A stretch of 56,646 bases of DNA from Halobacteriales archaeon QS_4_66_20 (GTDB lineage: Archaea; Halobacteriota; Halobacteria; Halobacteriales; Haloarculaceae), in contig PXRK01000028.1 of NCBI GenBank assembly GCA_003021015.1, positions 39,104-95,749 of the forward strand, given 5' to 3'. Positions within the stretch are counted from its first letter, which is position 1. Every line of letters starts with the position of its first letter. The notes under the pieces were generated by a model, which saw only the letters and a list, made by a program, of their open reading frames with translations, did not search any database and was not told the DNA's origin. Below are positions 17,733 through 26,185 of this stretch, piece after piece. Made by a program: the position numbers and the translations under genes.

Positions 17733-18131
17733 TCACCCTTCCTCAGTGTCGACGACAGCCTCCGCTTCGATCTCCAGCAGAAGGTCCTCTTCCGGCAGAC
17801 TGTCGACTCCGATCATCGTCGATGCCGGCTTATCGCCTGAGAACGCCTCACGGTGTGCGCGGCCGATCCCCTGCCAGATGTCGAACTCCTCGACGAAGAC
17901 GCGAGTTATCAGCACGTCGTCCATCGACGCCCCGACTGCGTCCAGCGATCCTTCGATGCGTTCGAGGACGAACTTCGCCTGTTCGTACGGATCGCCGGGG
18001 GCGACAACTTCCCCCTCATCGACGGCAGCGGTTCCCGCAATGCGGATCGTCTCGCCAACTCTGACAGCCCTGTTGAACCCGAACTCCTCCTCGTACTTGG
18101 TCCCCGTCGAGTACGTTTGACGTCGTGTCAT
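17733..18131 (-). CDS. ridA: RidA/YjgF family imine deaminase, copy 1
   Basis: 132 aa. RidA proteins hydrolyse reactive enamines/imines released by PLP enzymes and FAD amine oxidases to ketones plus ammonia; relatives include 2-aminomuconate deaminase. Visible features are VRVGETIRIAGTAAVD, AKFVLERIEGSLDAVGASMDDVLITRVFV and PASTMIGVDSL with an acidic LLLEIEAEAVV strand. The usual catalytic Arg position (R in 'CKVTVFL..R.P..RS' of classical RidA) is replaced by STMIGV, so this belongs to a divergent subgroup. Encoded after the FAD oxidase on the same strand, matching an oxidase/imine-deaminase pair. Confidence 0.85.
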   Translation of the reverse strand: MTRRQTYSTGTKYEEEFGFNRAVRVGETIRIAGTAAVDEGEVVAPGDPYEQAKFVLERIEGSLDAVGASMDDVLITRVFVEEFDIWQGIGRAHREAFSGDKPASTMIGVDSLPEEDLLLEIEAEAVVDTEEG

Positions 18132-18366
18132 AGCGGAACCTCACCGAGCCTACACTTGAGTCTACTGGTGTTGCAAGTCGTTGGATGCCTGTCCCAGCAC
18201 ATCGATACTGGAGGGATGACGTCCTGCCACCGCTGGTTCCCGACCGCTCTCTTCCGGCGGGCTGCTCGGGGCCAGATGCTTCGTCGTAGCCGTACTGGAT
18301 CGTTTTTTTGCGCAAAATATGGTCGTAGACAGACTGCGGGACCGCTAGCTGATGGCTGTCCTCGGA

Positions 18367-19521
18367 TCAGATGAAACTGCGTTCAGTACTGGACCCGTCG
18401 TCGGAGAACCGGCGGGCAGAGAAGGAGGTGACGTCGAGGAGTTTCGGCTCCCCGTTGACGATGATCTCGGAGACGACCTTCCCTGTGGCTGGAGCGTGCA
18501 TGAACCCGTGACCGGAGAAGCCGACCGCAGTGACGTAGCCGGGAACGGGTTCGTCGATGATGGGATTGCTGTCCGGTGTCTGTGCGTACACCCCTGAAAT
18601 CGACCGTTGCACCCGAGTATCCTCGTCGAAGTAATCCGCAAGTTCAGCCAGCGATTCGAGAACGGCGAGGGTCCAGTCCCTCGACGCCCCCTCGGTGTAG
18701 CCGTCCGGGTCGACAGTCGGCATCGTCTCCTGTGGGCCGCTGGCTATCATCACGGTATCGTCCTCGGGGTAGAAGACAGCGCCGGTGTCGAGGTCCATCG
18801 TGAGCGGCAGGTCCGGCGGGAACGACCCACTGGGGCGGACGAGCAGTTGATGACGCAATCGCGGTTCGACCGGGAGTTCACCGTCGACTAGTGCGTCGAG
18901 TTCGCTCGCCCAAGCCCCCGCGGCGTTCACGACATAGTCACAGTCAACCGTCGAGTCGGCGGTTTCGATCGCCGTTACTGGGCCACCACTGCTCCGTCCG
19001 TCGCGCCGAACACCGGTTACCGCCACTCCGAGTTCGAACTCGACGCCGGCAGCTCTCGCGGCGTCGACGTACCCCCGCAGGGCAAGGTTGGGGTCGACGA
19101 AGCGGTCTTCAGGGGAGAAGGAGGCGCTGACGTACGGCCCCGGATCGAGACCGGGACAGTGCTCCGTCGCTTCCCCGGCGCTCAAAAACTCGTTTGGAAA
19201 CCCGTATTCGCTCTGCATCGCCACGTCGCGTTCGAGCTGGGTCGCCGTGTCCGGGTCTCTCGCGAGAAACAGATACCCCGTGATCCGCTCCCGGATCTCC
19301 ACGTCAAACTCCTCTTCGAACGTGTTCCAGGCGTCCATACTGGCACGCGACAGGGCGACGTTGGCCGGCAGCGAAAACTGCGATCGGATCCCGCCGCCAG
19401 CGCCGGTACTGCCCGCCCCGACGTGGGACTTCTCGTAGACTGTCACCTCGACGCCCCGTTGAGCGAGTTCGTACGCGGTCGCTGCACCAACGATGCCGGA
19501 CCCAACGACCACGACGTGCAT
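18367..19521 (-). CDS. FAD-dependent amine/amino acid oxidoreductase (DAO, sarcosine oxidase-like)
   Basis: 384 aa. N-terminal Rossmann motif VVVVGSGIVGAATAYELAQRG (G7, G9, G12) followed by EKSHVGAGSTGAGGGIRSQF, the family's covalent-flavin/isoalloxazine region. Later motifs are VVNAAGAWASEL and GVYAQTPDSNPIID with GYVTAVGFSGHGFMHAPATG near the C-terminus. Members oxidise secondary amines or D-amino acids to imines. It lies between a class-V PLP enzyme (75 nt upstream) and RidA (downstream), all minus strand. The product imine would be the RidA substrate. Electron acceptor (oxygen or a carrier) is unknown. Confidence 0.87.
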   Translation of the reverse strand: MHVVVVGSGIVGAATAYELAQRGVEVTVYEKSHVGAGSTGAGGGIRSQFSLPANVALSRASMDAWNTFEEEFDVEIRERITGYLFLARDPDTATQLERDVAMQSEYGFPNEFLSAGEATEHCPGLDPGPYVSASFSPEDRFVDPNLALRGYVDAARAAGVEFELGVAVTGVRRDGRSSGGPVTAIETADSTVDCDYVVNAAGAWASELDALVDGELPVEPRLRHQLLVRPSGSFPPDLPLTMDLDTGAVFYPEDDTVMIASGPQETMPTVDPDGYTEGASRDWTLAVLESLAELADYFDEDTRVQRSISGVYAQTPDSNPIIDEPVPGYVTAVGFSGHGFMHAPATGKVVSEIIVNGEPKLLDVTSFSARRFSDDGSSTERSFI

Positions 19522-19596
19522 GTTCGCTGATGACTAGCCACAGCAGTTAACGCTTTGGGCGGTGGCTTCCGGACACGTATCCGGCAGGACGGCCGC

Positions 19597-20766
19597 TCAA
19601 CGCGACGGAACGTCCACAGTTGCGGGCGTCGCGATCTCGTCGAGCGTCTCGACGGCCTGCTCGATTTCGTCGGCTGTGTTGTAGAAGTGCGGCGAGAGGC
19701 GGATGCCGCCAGCGCGCTCGCTCACGTTGAACCCGCGGTCGAGCAGTGTTTGCTCTACCGTCTCGGCATCCTCGACCTGTACGTTGACGACGCCGCCTCG
19801 TTCGTCCGCATCGTGCGGCGTCAGGACGTCGAATCCCCGTTTCTCGACCCCCGCAATCAGGTTGTTCGTGTGTTCGACGATTCGCTCCCTGGCGTTTTCG
19901 ACGCCGAAATCCAGCACGAACTCCATCCCGGCCGCAGCCATGTACGTGGTCGGGGCCGCGGGGGTCCCCATCTCGAACCGCCGTGCACCGGCAGCGTGCT
20001 GGTTGGAGTCGATGTCGAAATCGAACAGGTCCTCCACGCCGAACCAGCCGAGATTCGCCGGCTCGAGTTCGTCGACCACGTCATCGTCCACGTAGAGATA
20101 GGCAGTTCCCGGGCCGCCCATCAGGAACTTGAGGGTGCCCGAGACGAGCATGTCGACGTCCTGCGCTTCGACGTCGATCGGGACGACGCCTGTCGATTGG
20201 TAGGCGTCCAGAAAAAAGTAACCGCCACGGTCGTGTACGGCGTCGGCAACCCCCTCGACGTCCATCAATCCGCCAGTAAACGGATAGGCGTGAGCGCTAC
20301 AGACGAGCAAAGTATCGTCGCTCATCTGTTCCTCGTAGACGTCCGTGGGAACGGTCAGACCGTCCGGAGACTCGGCGAGTCGCACGTCGACACCGCGTTT
20401 CCGCTGGCCGTGCCAGAAATACGGCACCGTCGGGAACTCGAGGTCCGTTGTGACGACTTCGTCGCGGTCCTCGTAGTCGAACGCGCTGGCGACCTGGGCG
20501 AACGCCTGGGACGCACAGGAGAGGATCGCGATTTCGTCCTCGTCCGCATTGATGAGGTCCGCAAACAGCCGTTTCGAGTGCTCGACTCTCTCGAGCCACT
20601 GGTCCCACGGGTTGCCCAACTCGATCCAGAGACGCTCACACTCCCGGCGGGCGTCGAGCGCGGGCTGTGGAATCGGTCCGGTCGAGCAGTTGTTCAGATG
20701 TATCCGGTGTTCATCCGCGACTGCCGGGATCTGATCGCGGAACGTCCGGACTCTCTCGCTCGTCAT
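19597..20766 (-). CDS. Class-V PLP-dependent enzyme (kynureninase / cysteine desulfurase-like), paralog 2
   Basis: 389 aa, collinear with the gene at 11689-12828 over its full length. Cofactor Lys K213 in VSGTLKFLMGGPG and ring-binding D187 in FFLDAYQSTG. The two paralogs share LINADEDEIA/LINADPEEIA, EQMSDDT/EQMSEDT, FTGGL-D and RGGVVNVQVE. The Ser/Cys-rich N-terminal loop NNCSTGPIPQPAL binds the phosphate side in this family. First gene of a run with the DAO oxidase, RidA and binding protein 1. The two paralogs probably serve related substrates or steps. Confidence 0.8.
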   Translation of the reverse strand: MTSERVRTFRDQIPAVADEHRIHLNNCSTGPIPQPALDARRECERLWIELGNPWDQWLERVEHSKRLFADLINADEDEIAILSCASQAFAQVASAFDYEDRDEVVTTDLEFPTVPYFWHGQRKRGVDVRLAESPDGLTVPTDVYEEQMSDDTLLVCSAHAYPFTGGLMDVEGVADAVHDRGGYFFLDAYQSTGVVPIDVEAQDVDMLVSGTLKFLMGGPGTAYLYVDDDVVDELEPANLGWFGVEDLFDFDIDSNQHAAGARRFEMGTPAAPTTYMAAAGMEFVLDFGVENARERIVEHTNNLIAGVEKRGFDVLTPHDADERGGVVNVQVEDAETVEQTLLDRGFNVSERAGGIRLSPHFYNTADEIEQAVETLDEIATPATVDVPSR

Positions 20767-20954
20767 CGCAATCCCGCTCCCGACCGCCCAGTCGTGTCTC
20801 TCCCGGATGTCCGCACTGCCAGAACGGGATGCTCCAACCCGTTGATAGCGTTACGAGAAACAGCGGAACGCTCACCCGTTACCCGACCGAGCATCCGTTC
20901 GGGACTGTTCCGAGTCATGTGGGACAGTGGTCTCAAATTCTCTTAAAACCGGCG

Positions 20955-21209
20955 ATGCGACGAGTCCCGTCGACGACCACGACGAACGAAACAGAGTTCG
21001 TCGAACACGCTCCCGCGGGCGTGTCCGTCCACGCCGCCCGCGTCGAGGGCGGCCCCTGTACCGTCGAGACGCTGGAACGGATGGCTACCGACGTCGAGCG
21101 GAGCGCAACACTGCTCGCTGACCAGCAACCAGGCGACGCTGTGGCGGGCCCCCGAGGTTGCGGGGGTGGAGGTACCGATATCTCGCTCGGGAAACTGTTC
21201 GAATATTGA
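20955..21209 (+). pseudogene. Truncated maleate isomerase / Asp-Glu-hydantoin racemase family fragment
   Basis: 84-codon frame from ATG 20955. VPSTTTTNETEFVEHAPAGVSVHAARVEGGP...ETLERMATDVERSATLLA matches the N-terminus of maleate isomerases / arylmalonate decarboxylase-like racemases (V-P-S-x-T-T...E-F...G-V-S-V-H-A-A-R). After about residue 58 the similarity stops and a Gly-rich unrelated tail leads to a stop. Both catalytic Cys regions of the family (around residues 75-80 and 190) are absent. It lies next to hyuAB, where an intact racemase or isomerase would be expected, and 80 nt before a MITE. A remnant is the best reading. Confidence 0.6.
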
Positions 21210-21291
21210 TGGCTCTCGGGATCTGTTGGAGTATTGGCGAGGTTCGGACCGCCACTGCCGTACGGAAACCGAAGTCGGTGAGCGGGGCGCC

Positions 21292-21410
21292 ACTCATAGT
21301 GATTGTTGTGATTATTTTCGGAGTCGCATCGTATTCTTTGGAGTTTCACGGGCTGACACCGGAGTCTGATGGGTCGACGGCGGTAAAGACTCACAACAAT
21401 CACTATCAGT
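21292..21410. mobile_element. MITE family 2, copy 1 (119 bp)
   Basis: Terminal inverted repeats ACTCATAGTGATTGTTGTGA (left) and TCACAACAATCACTATCAGT (right), one mismatch. The interior is in the opposite orientation to copies 2-4 and is closest to copy 3. The right end provides the last two bases of the final Asp codon and the TGA stop of hyuA. Nothing coding inside. It also separates convergent racemase remnant and hyuA. Confidence 0.88.
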
Positions 21411-23439
21411 CCAGCAACAGATTCCCGTACTCTGTAACTGTCGCCGTCACGTCCGGTGGGACCATGGTGGTCGAACTCGCCTCCTCGACGATCGCCGGCC
21501 CTTCTATCGTCGTCCCGGCGGCCAGGAGGCCACGCTCGTAGACGTTCGTCGTGACGCCGCCCGTCTCCGGGAAGTGAACGTCGCGCTGACCCCGGTGTGC
21601 GGTCCCCCCCTCGACGGTGATGGACGGGTCGTGTTTCGGCGACTGCACAGTGCCGGAGGCGCGGAGAATGACGATCTCGATGGGTTCGCTCGTTCGCGCG
21701 TGACCGTACATTCGACGGTGTTTGTCGTGGAATGCCTGCTCCGTCTCCGCGAGCAGGTCCTCGTCGATCCGGTCCGTCGTCTCTCCAGGCACGGGCACCG
21801 TGAGTTCGTAAGACTGCCCCTGGTAGCGCATATCGATAACGCGCTGAACGGACACCTTCTCCGTCTCGAATGCCTGGTTGGTGAACCGCTGGTAGACCTC
21901 CCCGACCAGCTCGTCGAACTGCTCGTTGAGCACGTCGAAGTCGAGGTCGGGCTTGCGATAGGAGTGGGACTCGTCGACGCGGACGTCGGCAACGAGCAGT
22001 CCGCTCGCCGAGAACACGCCGGGATTGTTCGGGACCAGCACGCCCTCCATGTCGAGCGCCTCTGCGACGGGGACAGCGTGGAGCGGACCGGCCCCGCCGA
22101 ACGCGACGAGGACGTACGTGCCGGGGTCCTCCCCACGTTCGACGGTGACCCGTCGAATCTGGCGGGTGAGGCTGGCGTTCGAGACGTCCACCACGCTCTG
22201 TGCCGCCTCTTCGACAGATTGCCCCAGCGGTTCGGCAATCTGCTCCCGGAATAGCTGTCGCGTCCGGTCGACTATCAGGTCGATGTCGCCACCGAGGAAG
22301 TTGTCCGGGTTGATACGGCCCAGGAGGAGGTTGGCGTCGGTCAGGGTTGCCCGCTCACCGCCCCCGTCGTAACAGATCGGCCCGGGGTCGGCACCGGCGC
22401 TCTCCGGGCCCACGCGGAGTGCGTCGCCCTCGTCGACCCACGCGATGCTCCCGCCGCCCGCACCGACCGTGTTGAGATCTATCATCGGCGTTTTGATAGG
22501 GAGGTGGTTGATCTCCCCCTCAGTGGTCCTGATGATTTCGCCGTCCCGAACGATGCTGACGTCCGTGCTGGTACCGCCCATGTCCATGCCGATAGCGTTC
22601 GCAGAGCCCTCCCGCTCACTGGTGTACTGCGTCGCCACGGCGCCGGCGGCCGGTCCCGACAACACCGTCCGGATCGCGCTCTCGACCGCCTGGTCGGCCC
22701 GGAGCAACCCCCCGCCGATGTGCATGATGTTCAGCGCGGTATCGAGTCCCAGGTCGGCGAGGTCGGATTCGAGGTTCTCGACGTAGTCACGGATTTTCAC
22801 CTTGACTGCCTCGTTGAGGACCGTCGTGATGGTTCGTTCGTACTCGCGTATCTCGGGGTAGACGTCCGACGAGAGGGTGTAGGCAGTCCTGTCCCCGTGC
22901 TCCTCGATGAGCGCACCGACCCGTTGCTCGTGGTCGGCGTTGAGATACGAGTACAACAGCGAGACGACGATCGATTCGACGTCCTCGGCGAGGAGGTCGG
23001 TGATGGCATCGGTCGCCGCCGCCTCGTCGAGGGGGTCGACCTCCTCGCCGAGATGGTCCAGCCGACCGGGAACTTCCTTCCGGAGATACCGCGGGACGAC
23101 AGTCGGAGGCTTGTCGGTGAACAGGTTGTACAGTTCCGGACGCGTCTGGTCACCGATTTCGAGGACGTCCCGGAGCCCCTCGTTGGTGACGAGGCCGATT
23201 TTCGGGAGTTCGCCCTCGAGAACGGCGTTGGTCCCCACCGTCGTCCCGTGACTGAGAAACGACACGTCCCCGACGTCGACGGATTCGTCGAGTACTTTCT
23301 CGATGCCGTCGACGACCCCCTGCTCGAACGCTTCCGGCGTCGACGGCGTTTTCGTCGTGTACACGCGGTCGCCGGTTTCGTCGTACAGCACGATGTCGGT
23401 AAACGTTCCCCCGATGTCGACGCCCAGTCGGACGCTCAC
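21406..23439 (-). CDS. hyuA: Hydantoinase/oxoprolinase family, ATP-dependent subunit A
   Basis: 677 aa, ASKHA-type ATPase subunit. Motifs: GVDIGGTFTDIVLYDE (phosphate 1), FLSHGTTVGTNAVLEG, GMDMGGTSTDVSIVRDG (phosphate 2), IDLNTVGAGGGSIAW, PGPICYDGGGERATLTDANL and VAFGGAGPLHAVPVAEAL. In the family, HyuA/HyuB pairs hydrolyse hydantoins or 5-oxoproline, while close relatives carboxylate acetone or acetophenone, so the substrate cannot be fixed. ATGA overlap with hyuB. The stop codon is formed by the MITE end; the family's C-terminal extension after TEYGNLLL is short but probably dispensable. Confidence 0.93.
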   Translation of the reverse strand: MSVRLGVDIGGTFTDIVLYDETGDRVYTTKTPSTPEAFEQGVVDGIEKVLDESVDVGDVSFLSHGTTVGTNAVLEGELPKIGLVTNEGLRDVLEIGDQTRPELYNLFTDKPPTVVPRYLRKEVPGRLDHLGEEVDPLDEAAATDAITDLLAEDVESIVVSLLYSYLNADHEQRVGALIEEHGDRTAYTLSSDVYPEIREYERTITTVLNEAVKVKIRDYVENLESDLADLGLDTALNIMHIGGGLLRADQAVESAIRTVLSGPAAGAVATQYTSEREGSANAIGMDMGGTSTDVSIVRDGEIIRTTEGEINHLPIKTPMIDLNTVGAGGGSIAWVDEGDALRVGPESAGADPGPICYDGGGERATLTDANLLLGRINPDNFLGGDIDLIVDRTRQLFREQIAEPLGQSVEEAAQSVVDVSNASLTRQIRRVTVERGEDPGTYVLVAFGGAGPLHAVPVAEALDMEGVLVPNNPGVFSASGLLVADVRVDESHSYRKPDLDFDVLNEQFDELVGEVYQRFTNQAFETEKVSVQRVIDMRYQGQSYELTVPVPGETTDRIDEDLLAETEQAFHDKHRRMYGHARTSEPIEIVILRASGTVQSPKHDPSITVEGGTAHRGQRDVHFPETGGVTTNVYERGLLAAGTTIEGPAIVEEASSTTMVPPDVTATVTEYGNLLLD

Positions 23440-25265
23440 GCTCGGTCGCCCCCCTCACTGTCGACGTTGTCCACGGCGTCCGTGTCGGTCGAACTGGCAG
23501 TTCCCCCGTCGGCCGCCACACCGTCGTTCTCCGACGGAGTTGCCTCCCGGAGTTCTCGCCGTCGCCGTTCGGTCGCCTCGTTGTCGATATCGCGCTCCAC
23601 ACGGTCGACGACGACGCCATAGACGTCCCGTGCTTCCTCCTCGGAAACCTTCCCGTTCACGACGTCCCGTAACACGAGTTCCGCATCGCGGTCCAGCGGG
23701 TCCCCGTATCCCCCGCCGCCTGGCGTCTGAATGCTGGCGACCTGGCCCGGAGCGAGTCGATTCGTGGACTTTGAGCCGACCTCCCGCTCGTCGTCAGTGT
23801 CCGGGTCGATGACGTACCTGGCCGGGTCGGCGTCCTCGCCACCGAACAGCCCCCACGGAGCGTACTTCGACCGGTCAGAGAGGACCGTGAACGACGCCTC
23901 GTGGTCGTAAAACTCCATGTCCCGGCGGATACCCAAGCCGCCCCGATAGCGGCCTGCACCTGCCGAGTCCTGCCGGAGCGCGTACGTGCGAACGTACATC
24001 GGGATCTCCCCTTCGACCTCCTCGATCGGGCTGTTGGCCGTGTTCTGGAGGTGGGGCTGAACGGCGTCCATCCCGTCCTTCGTCGGCCGGGCCCCGTACC
24101 CCCCGGCGAACGTTTCGTAGTAGACGTACTCCTCGCCGTCTCGCGGGTCCGTTCCCCCGTAAGCCACGTTGACGACCGTCCCCTTCGTCGCCGCGATGAC
24201 GCGGTCGGGGATCGCCTCCGCGAGACTCTTGATGACCATGTCCGGCACCCGTTGCGTGATCTCGCCGGTGGCCGCGATAGGGGCGTTCTCGTCGGGGTTG
24301 ACCATCGTCCCCTCCGGCGTCACGAGTTCGAAGGGTCGGTAGAACCCCTCGTTCTGGGGGAGGTCCTCCTCGAACAGACTGCGAATAGCCATCATCACCG
24401 CCGCGAACACCGTCGAGGGGTTGGAGTTGAGCGGCCCCCTGTTCTGGGAGGCGGTCCCGGTGAAATCGAACGTGATCTCGTCGTCCTCGATGACGACCGC
24501 GAGCTTGACCACCACTGGCTCGTCGTCGATGCCGTCCCCGTCGAGATAGTCCTCGGCGGTGTATCGGCCGTCCGGCAACCGTCGAATCTCGGCGCGAACA
24601 CGTTTCTCCGTGTACGAGAGCAGTTCGTCCACGTGTTCGGCCAGTCCCTCCCGATCGTACGACTCGAACAGAGTACGGTACCGGCGGGCTCCGATCCGGT
24701 TCGACCCGAGCTGGGCCTGGTAATCGCCGATCCGCATCTCGGCCCCTCTCACGTTTCGCGTGAGGATTCTGAGCATCTCCTCGTCGTACTCCCAGTCGGT
24801 AACGGCCTTCACACCCGGGATTATCAGCCCCTCCCCGTAGAGGCTCGTACTGTCGGCCGGGATGCCGCCCGGCGTCTCTCCGCCGATGTCGACGTGGTGG
24901 GCGTCGTTCCCGACGAACCCGATGACCTCGCCGTCGTGGAACACTGGCGATATGAGCATAATGTCCGGCAGGTGGACGGCGCCACCTTGTGACGGGTCGT
25001 TCAGGAGGAACCCGTCACCCGGCTGTAAACCGTCCGTTCGTTCTTCCATTATCGCCGGCGTCGCATACAGGAGGGCGGCGACCTGCGATGGCGCTGCCGT
25101 GAACTGGGCGATGTGTCGGCAATCGGCGTCGAACAGGGCACAGGAGTAGTCCCGTCGAATCTTGATATTCGTGGAATAGGAGGTTCGCTCGAGGGTAACA
25201 CCCATCTCCTCGACAATTCCCTGGAGTTCGTGACGGAATATCTCGAGTTCGTCACCTGATACCAT
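23436..25265 (-). CDS. hyuB: Hydantoinase/oxoprolinase family, subunit B
   Basis: 609 aa. Signature regions: EEMGVTLERTSYSTNIKIRRDYSCALFD, PGDGFLLNDPSQGGAVHLPDI, FVGNDAHHVDIGGETPGG, ADSTSLYGEGLIIPG, and the Gly-rich C-terminal QTPGGGGYGDPLDRD. These are the metal/substrate-binding stretches of HyuB-type hydrolases and of the acetone/acetophenone carboxylase alpha subunit. The last 40 residues are an acidic, Ser/Thr/Asp-rich halophilic tail. First gene of hyuB-hyuA, probably co-transcribed originally with the cupin, from which it is now separated by a MITE (95 nt before the start). Confidence 0.93.
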   Translation of the reverse strand: MVSGDELEIFRHELQGIVEEMGVTLERTSYSTNIKIRRDYSCALFDADCRHIAQFTAAPSQVAALLYATPAIMEERTDGLQPGDGFLLNDPSQGGAVHLPDIMLISPVFHDGEVIGFVGNDAHHVDIGGETPGGIPADSTSLYGEGLIIPGVKAVTDWEYDEEMLRILTRNVRGAEMRIGDYQAQLGSNRIGARRYRTLFESYDREGLAEHVDELLSYTEKRVRAEIRRLPDGRYTAEDYLDGDGIDDEPVVVKLAVVIEDDEITFDFTGTASQNRGPLNSNPSTVFAAVMMAIRSLFEEDLPQNEGFYRPFELVTPEGTMVNPDENAPIAATGEITQRVPDMVIKSLAEAIPDRVIAATKGTVVNVAYGGTDPRDGEEYVYYETFAGGYGARPTKDGMDAVQPHLQNTANSPIEEVEGEIPMYVRTYALRQDSAGAGRYRGGLGIRRDMEFYDHEASFTVLSDRSKYAPWGLFGGEDADPARYVIDPDTDDEREVGSKSTNRLAPGQVASIQTPGGGGYGDPLDRDAELVLRDVVNGKVSEEEARDVYGVVVDRVERDIDNEATERRRRELREATPSENDGVAADGGTASSTDTDAVDNVDSEGGDRA

Positions 25266-25359
25266 AGTACCGGTTCACACTACCTCCTGTTAACAGTACC
25301 GCAAGTCCCGGACTACGGCGGTCCGGACGAGCAGATTCGGGGGCCTGTCAGGACTGCTC

Positions 25360-25530
25360 ATACTGGTGGCTGTACGTACGTGAACACTCGAATTGAGAAT
25401 CCAGGCGGAACGGGTCTGTCTCCGCAGATAGACAGCCAGACGTGATTCAGGTACGCCATGCCGTCCCAACTCCCGTTGGTCGGGCCATGTAGTAGAGACT
25501 GGTGAGTAAACGAATTACAGCCACCAGTAT
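25360..25530. mobile_element. MITE family 1, copy B (171 bp)
   Basis: Starts ATACTGGTGGCTGT at 25360 and ends TTACAGCCACCAGTAT at 25530. Copy A (4267-4376) equals this element minus about 61 bp of the middle, so B is the parental, longer form. The interior has no credible frame. The right end forms the stop codon of the cupin gene (TTC TGA TAC...). Located between the cupin and hyuB, so it interrupts a possible operon. Confidence 0.87.
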
Positions 25531-26075
25531 CAGAACGCGTCGACCGCATCGTGCTGTCGTTCGTGGACGATCCCGCGAATCGTATCCACCTCCAGTCCGG
25601 GGTTCACCCGACCGTGCTGGTCGGCGGCCCCTACCATCTCCTGCACCTGTGGGACTACGACCTGCCGGTAAATCACGTACAGTTTGAGCGTCTCGTCACC
25701 GACCGCTTTCACTTTGTTGTGAGCGCCGGGCGGGAGATAGATCATCTCCTCGGGCCCCGCCTCCGTCGTGTGGATCTCGCCCTCCTCATCCTCGTAGGAG
25801 ATCTCGACTCGCCCCTGAACAGGCATGTTGATCTGGTACATGTGGGGGGTGTGTGTGTGCCAGTTTAGAACGCCCCCGGACTCGGACTCCATGTACGAGA
25901 CGTTGAAGTCGTTCGATCGGAACAGGTGAGCCGTGAAGTCCGGTGGCGACTCGTCCTCGTCACCGATATCGTCGGCATCCTCAGCGTCCTCGTACAGGTC
26001 GATCCCTTCGACGTCGTCCACCCGGATTTTGAACCCATCCTGGGGGAGAAACTCCGTGAAGTCGGGTAGCTCCAT
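25530..26075 (-). CDS. Cupin-domain protein, probable metal-binding
   Basis: 181 aa. Single conserved beta-barrel: cupin motif 1 WHTHTPHMYQINMPVQG and motif 2 MIYLPPGAHNKVKAV. Two motif-1 His and the motif-2 His are present, but the usual Glu is Gln (YQINM), so metal would be bound by fewer ligands. Leaderless start at ATG 26075 with TATA TCTTTATATC 27 nt upstream. Upstream of hyuBA on the same strand. It may be an isomerase, dioxygenase or regulatory cupin of the pathway; not assignable. Stop codon comes from the MITE end. Confidence 0.8.
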   Translation of the reverse strand: MELPDFTEFLPQDGFKIRVDDVEGIDLYEDAEDADDIGDEDESPPDFTAHLFRSNDFNVSYMESESGGVLNWHTHTPHMYQINMPVQGRVEISYEDEEGEIHTTEAGPEEMIYLPPGAHNKVKAVGDETLKLYVIYRQVVVPQVQEMVGAADQHGRVNPGLEVDTIRGIVHERQHDAVDAF

Positions 26076-26097
26076 GCGTCAGCAATCTCCGGGTTAC

Positions 26098-26108
26098 TCT
26101 TTATATCT
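26098..26108 (-). promoter_or_regulatory. TATA element of the cupin gene
   Basis: TCTTTATATCT on the plus strand, AGATATAAAGA towards the gene, centred about 27 nt before ATG 26075. Among the clearest archaeal TATA boxes in the window. Confidence 0.6.
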
Positions 26109-26185
26109 AGGGGCCCGCGACGGTTTCCTCCGTATCTCCGCGGGATGGCAACTATCCGCGCAGTTCCGGCAGTTCGACGGGACGA

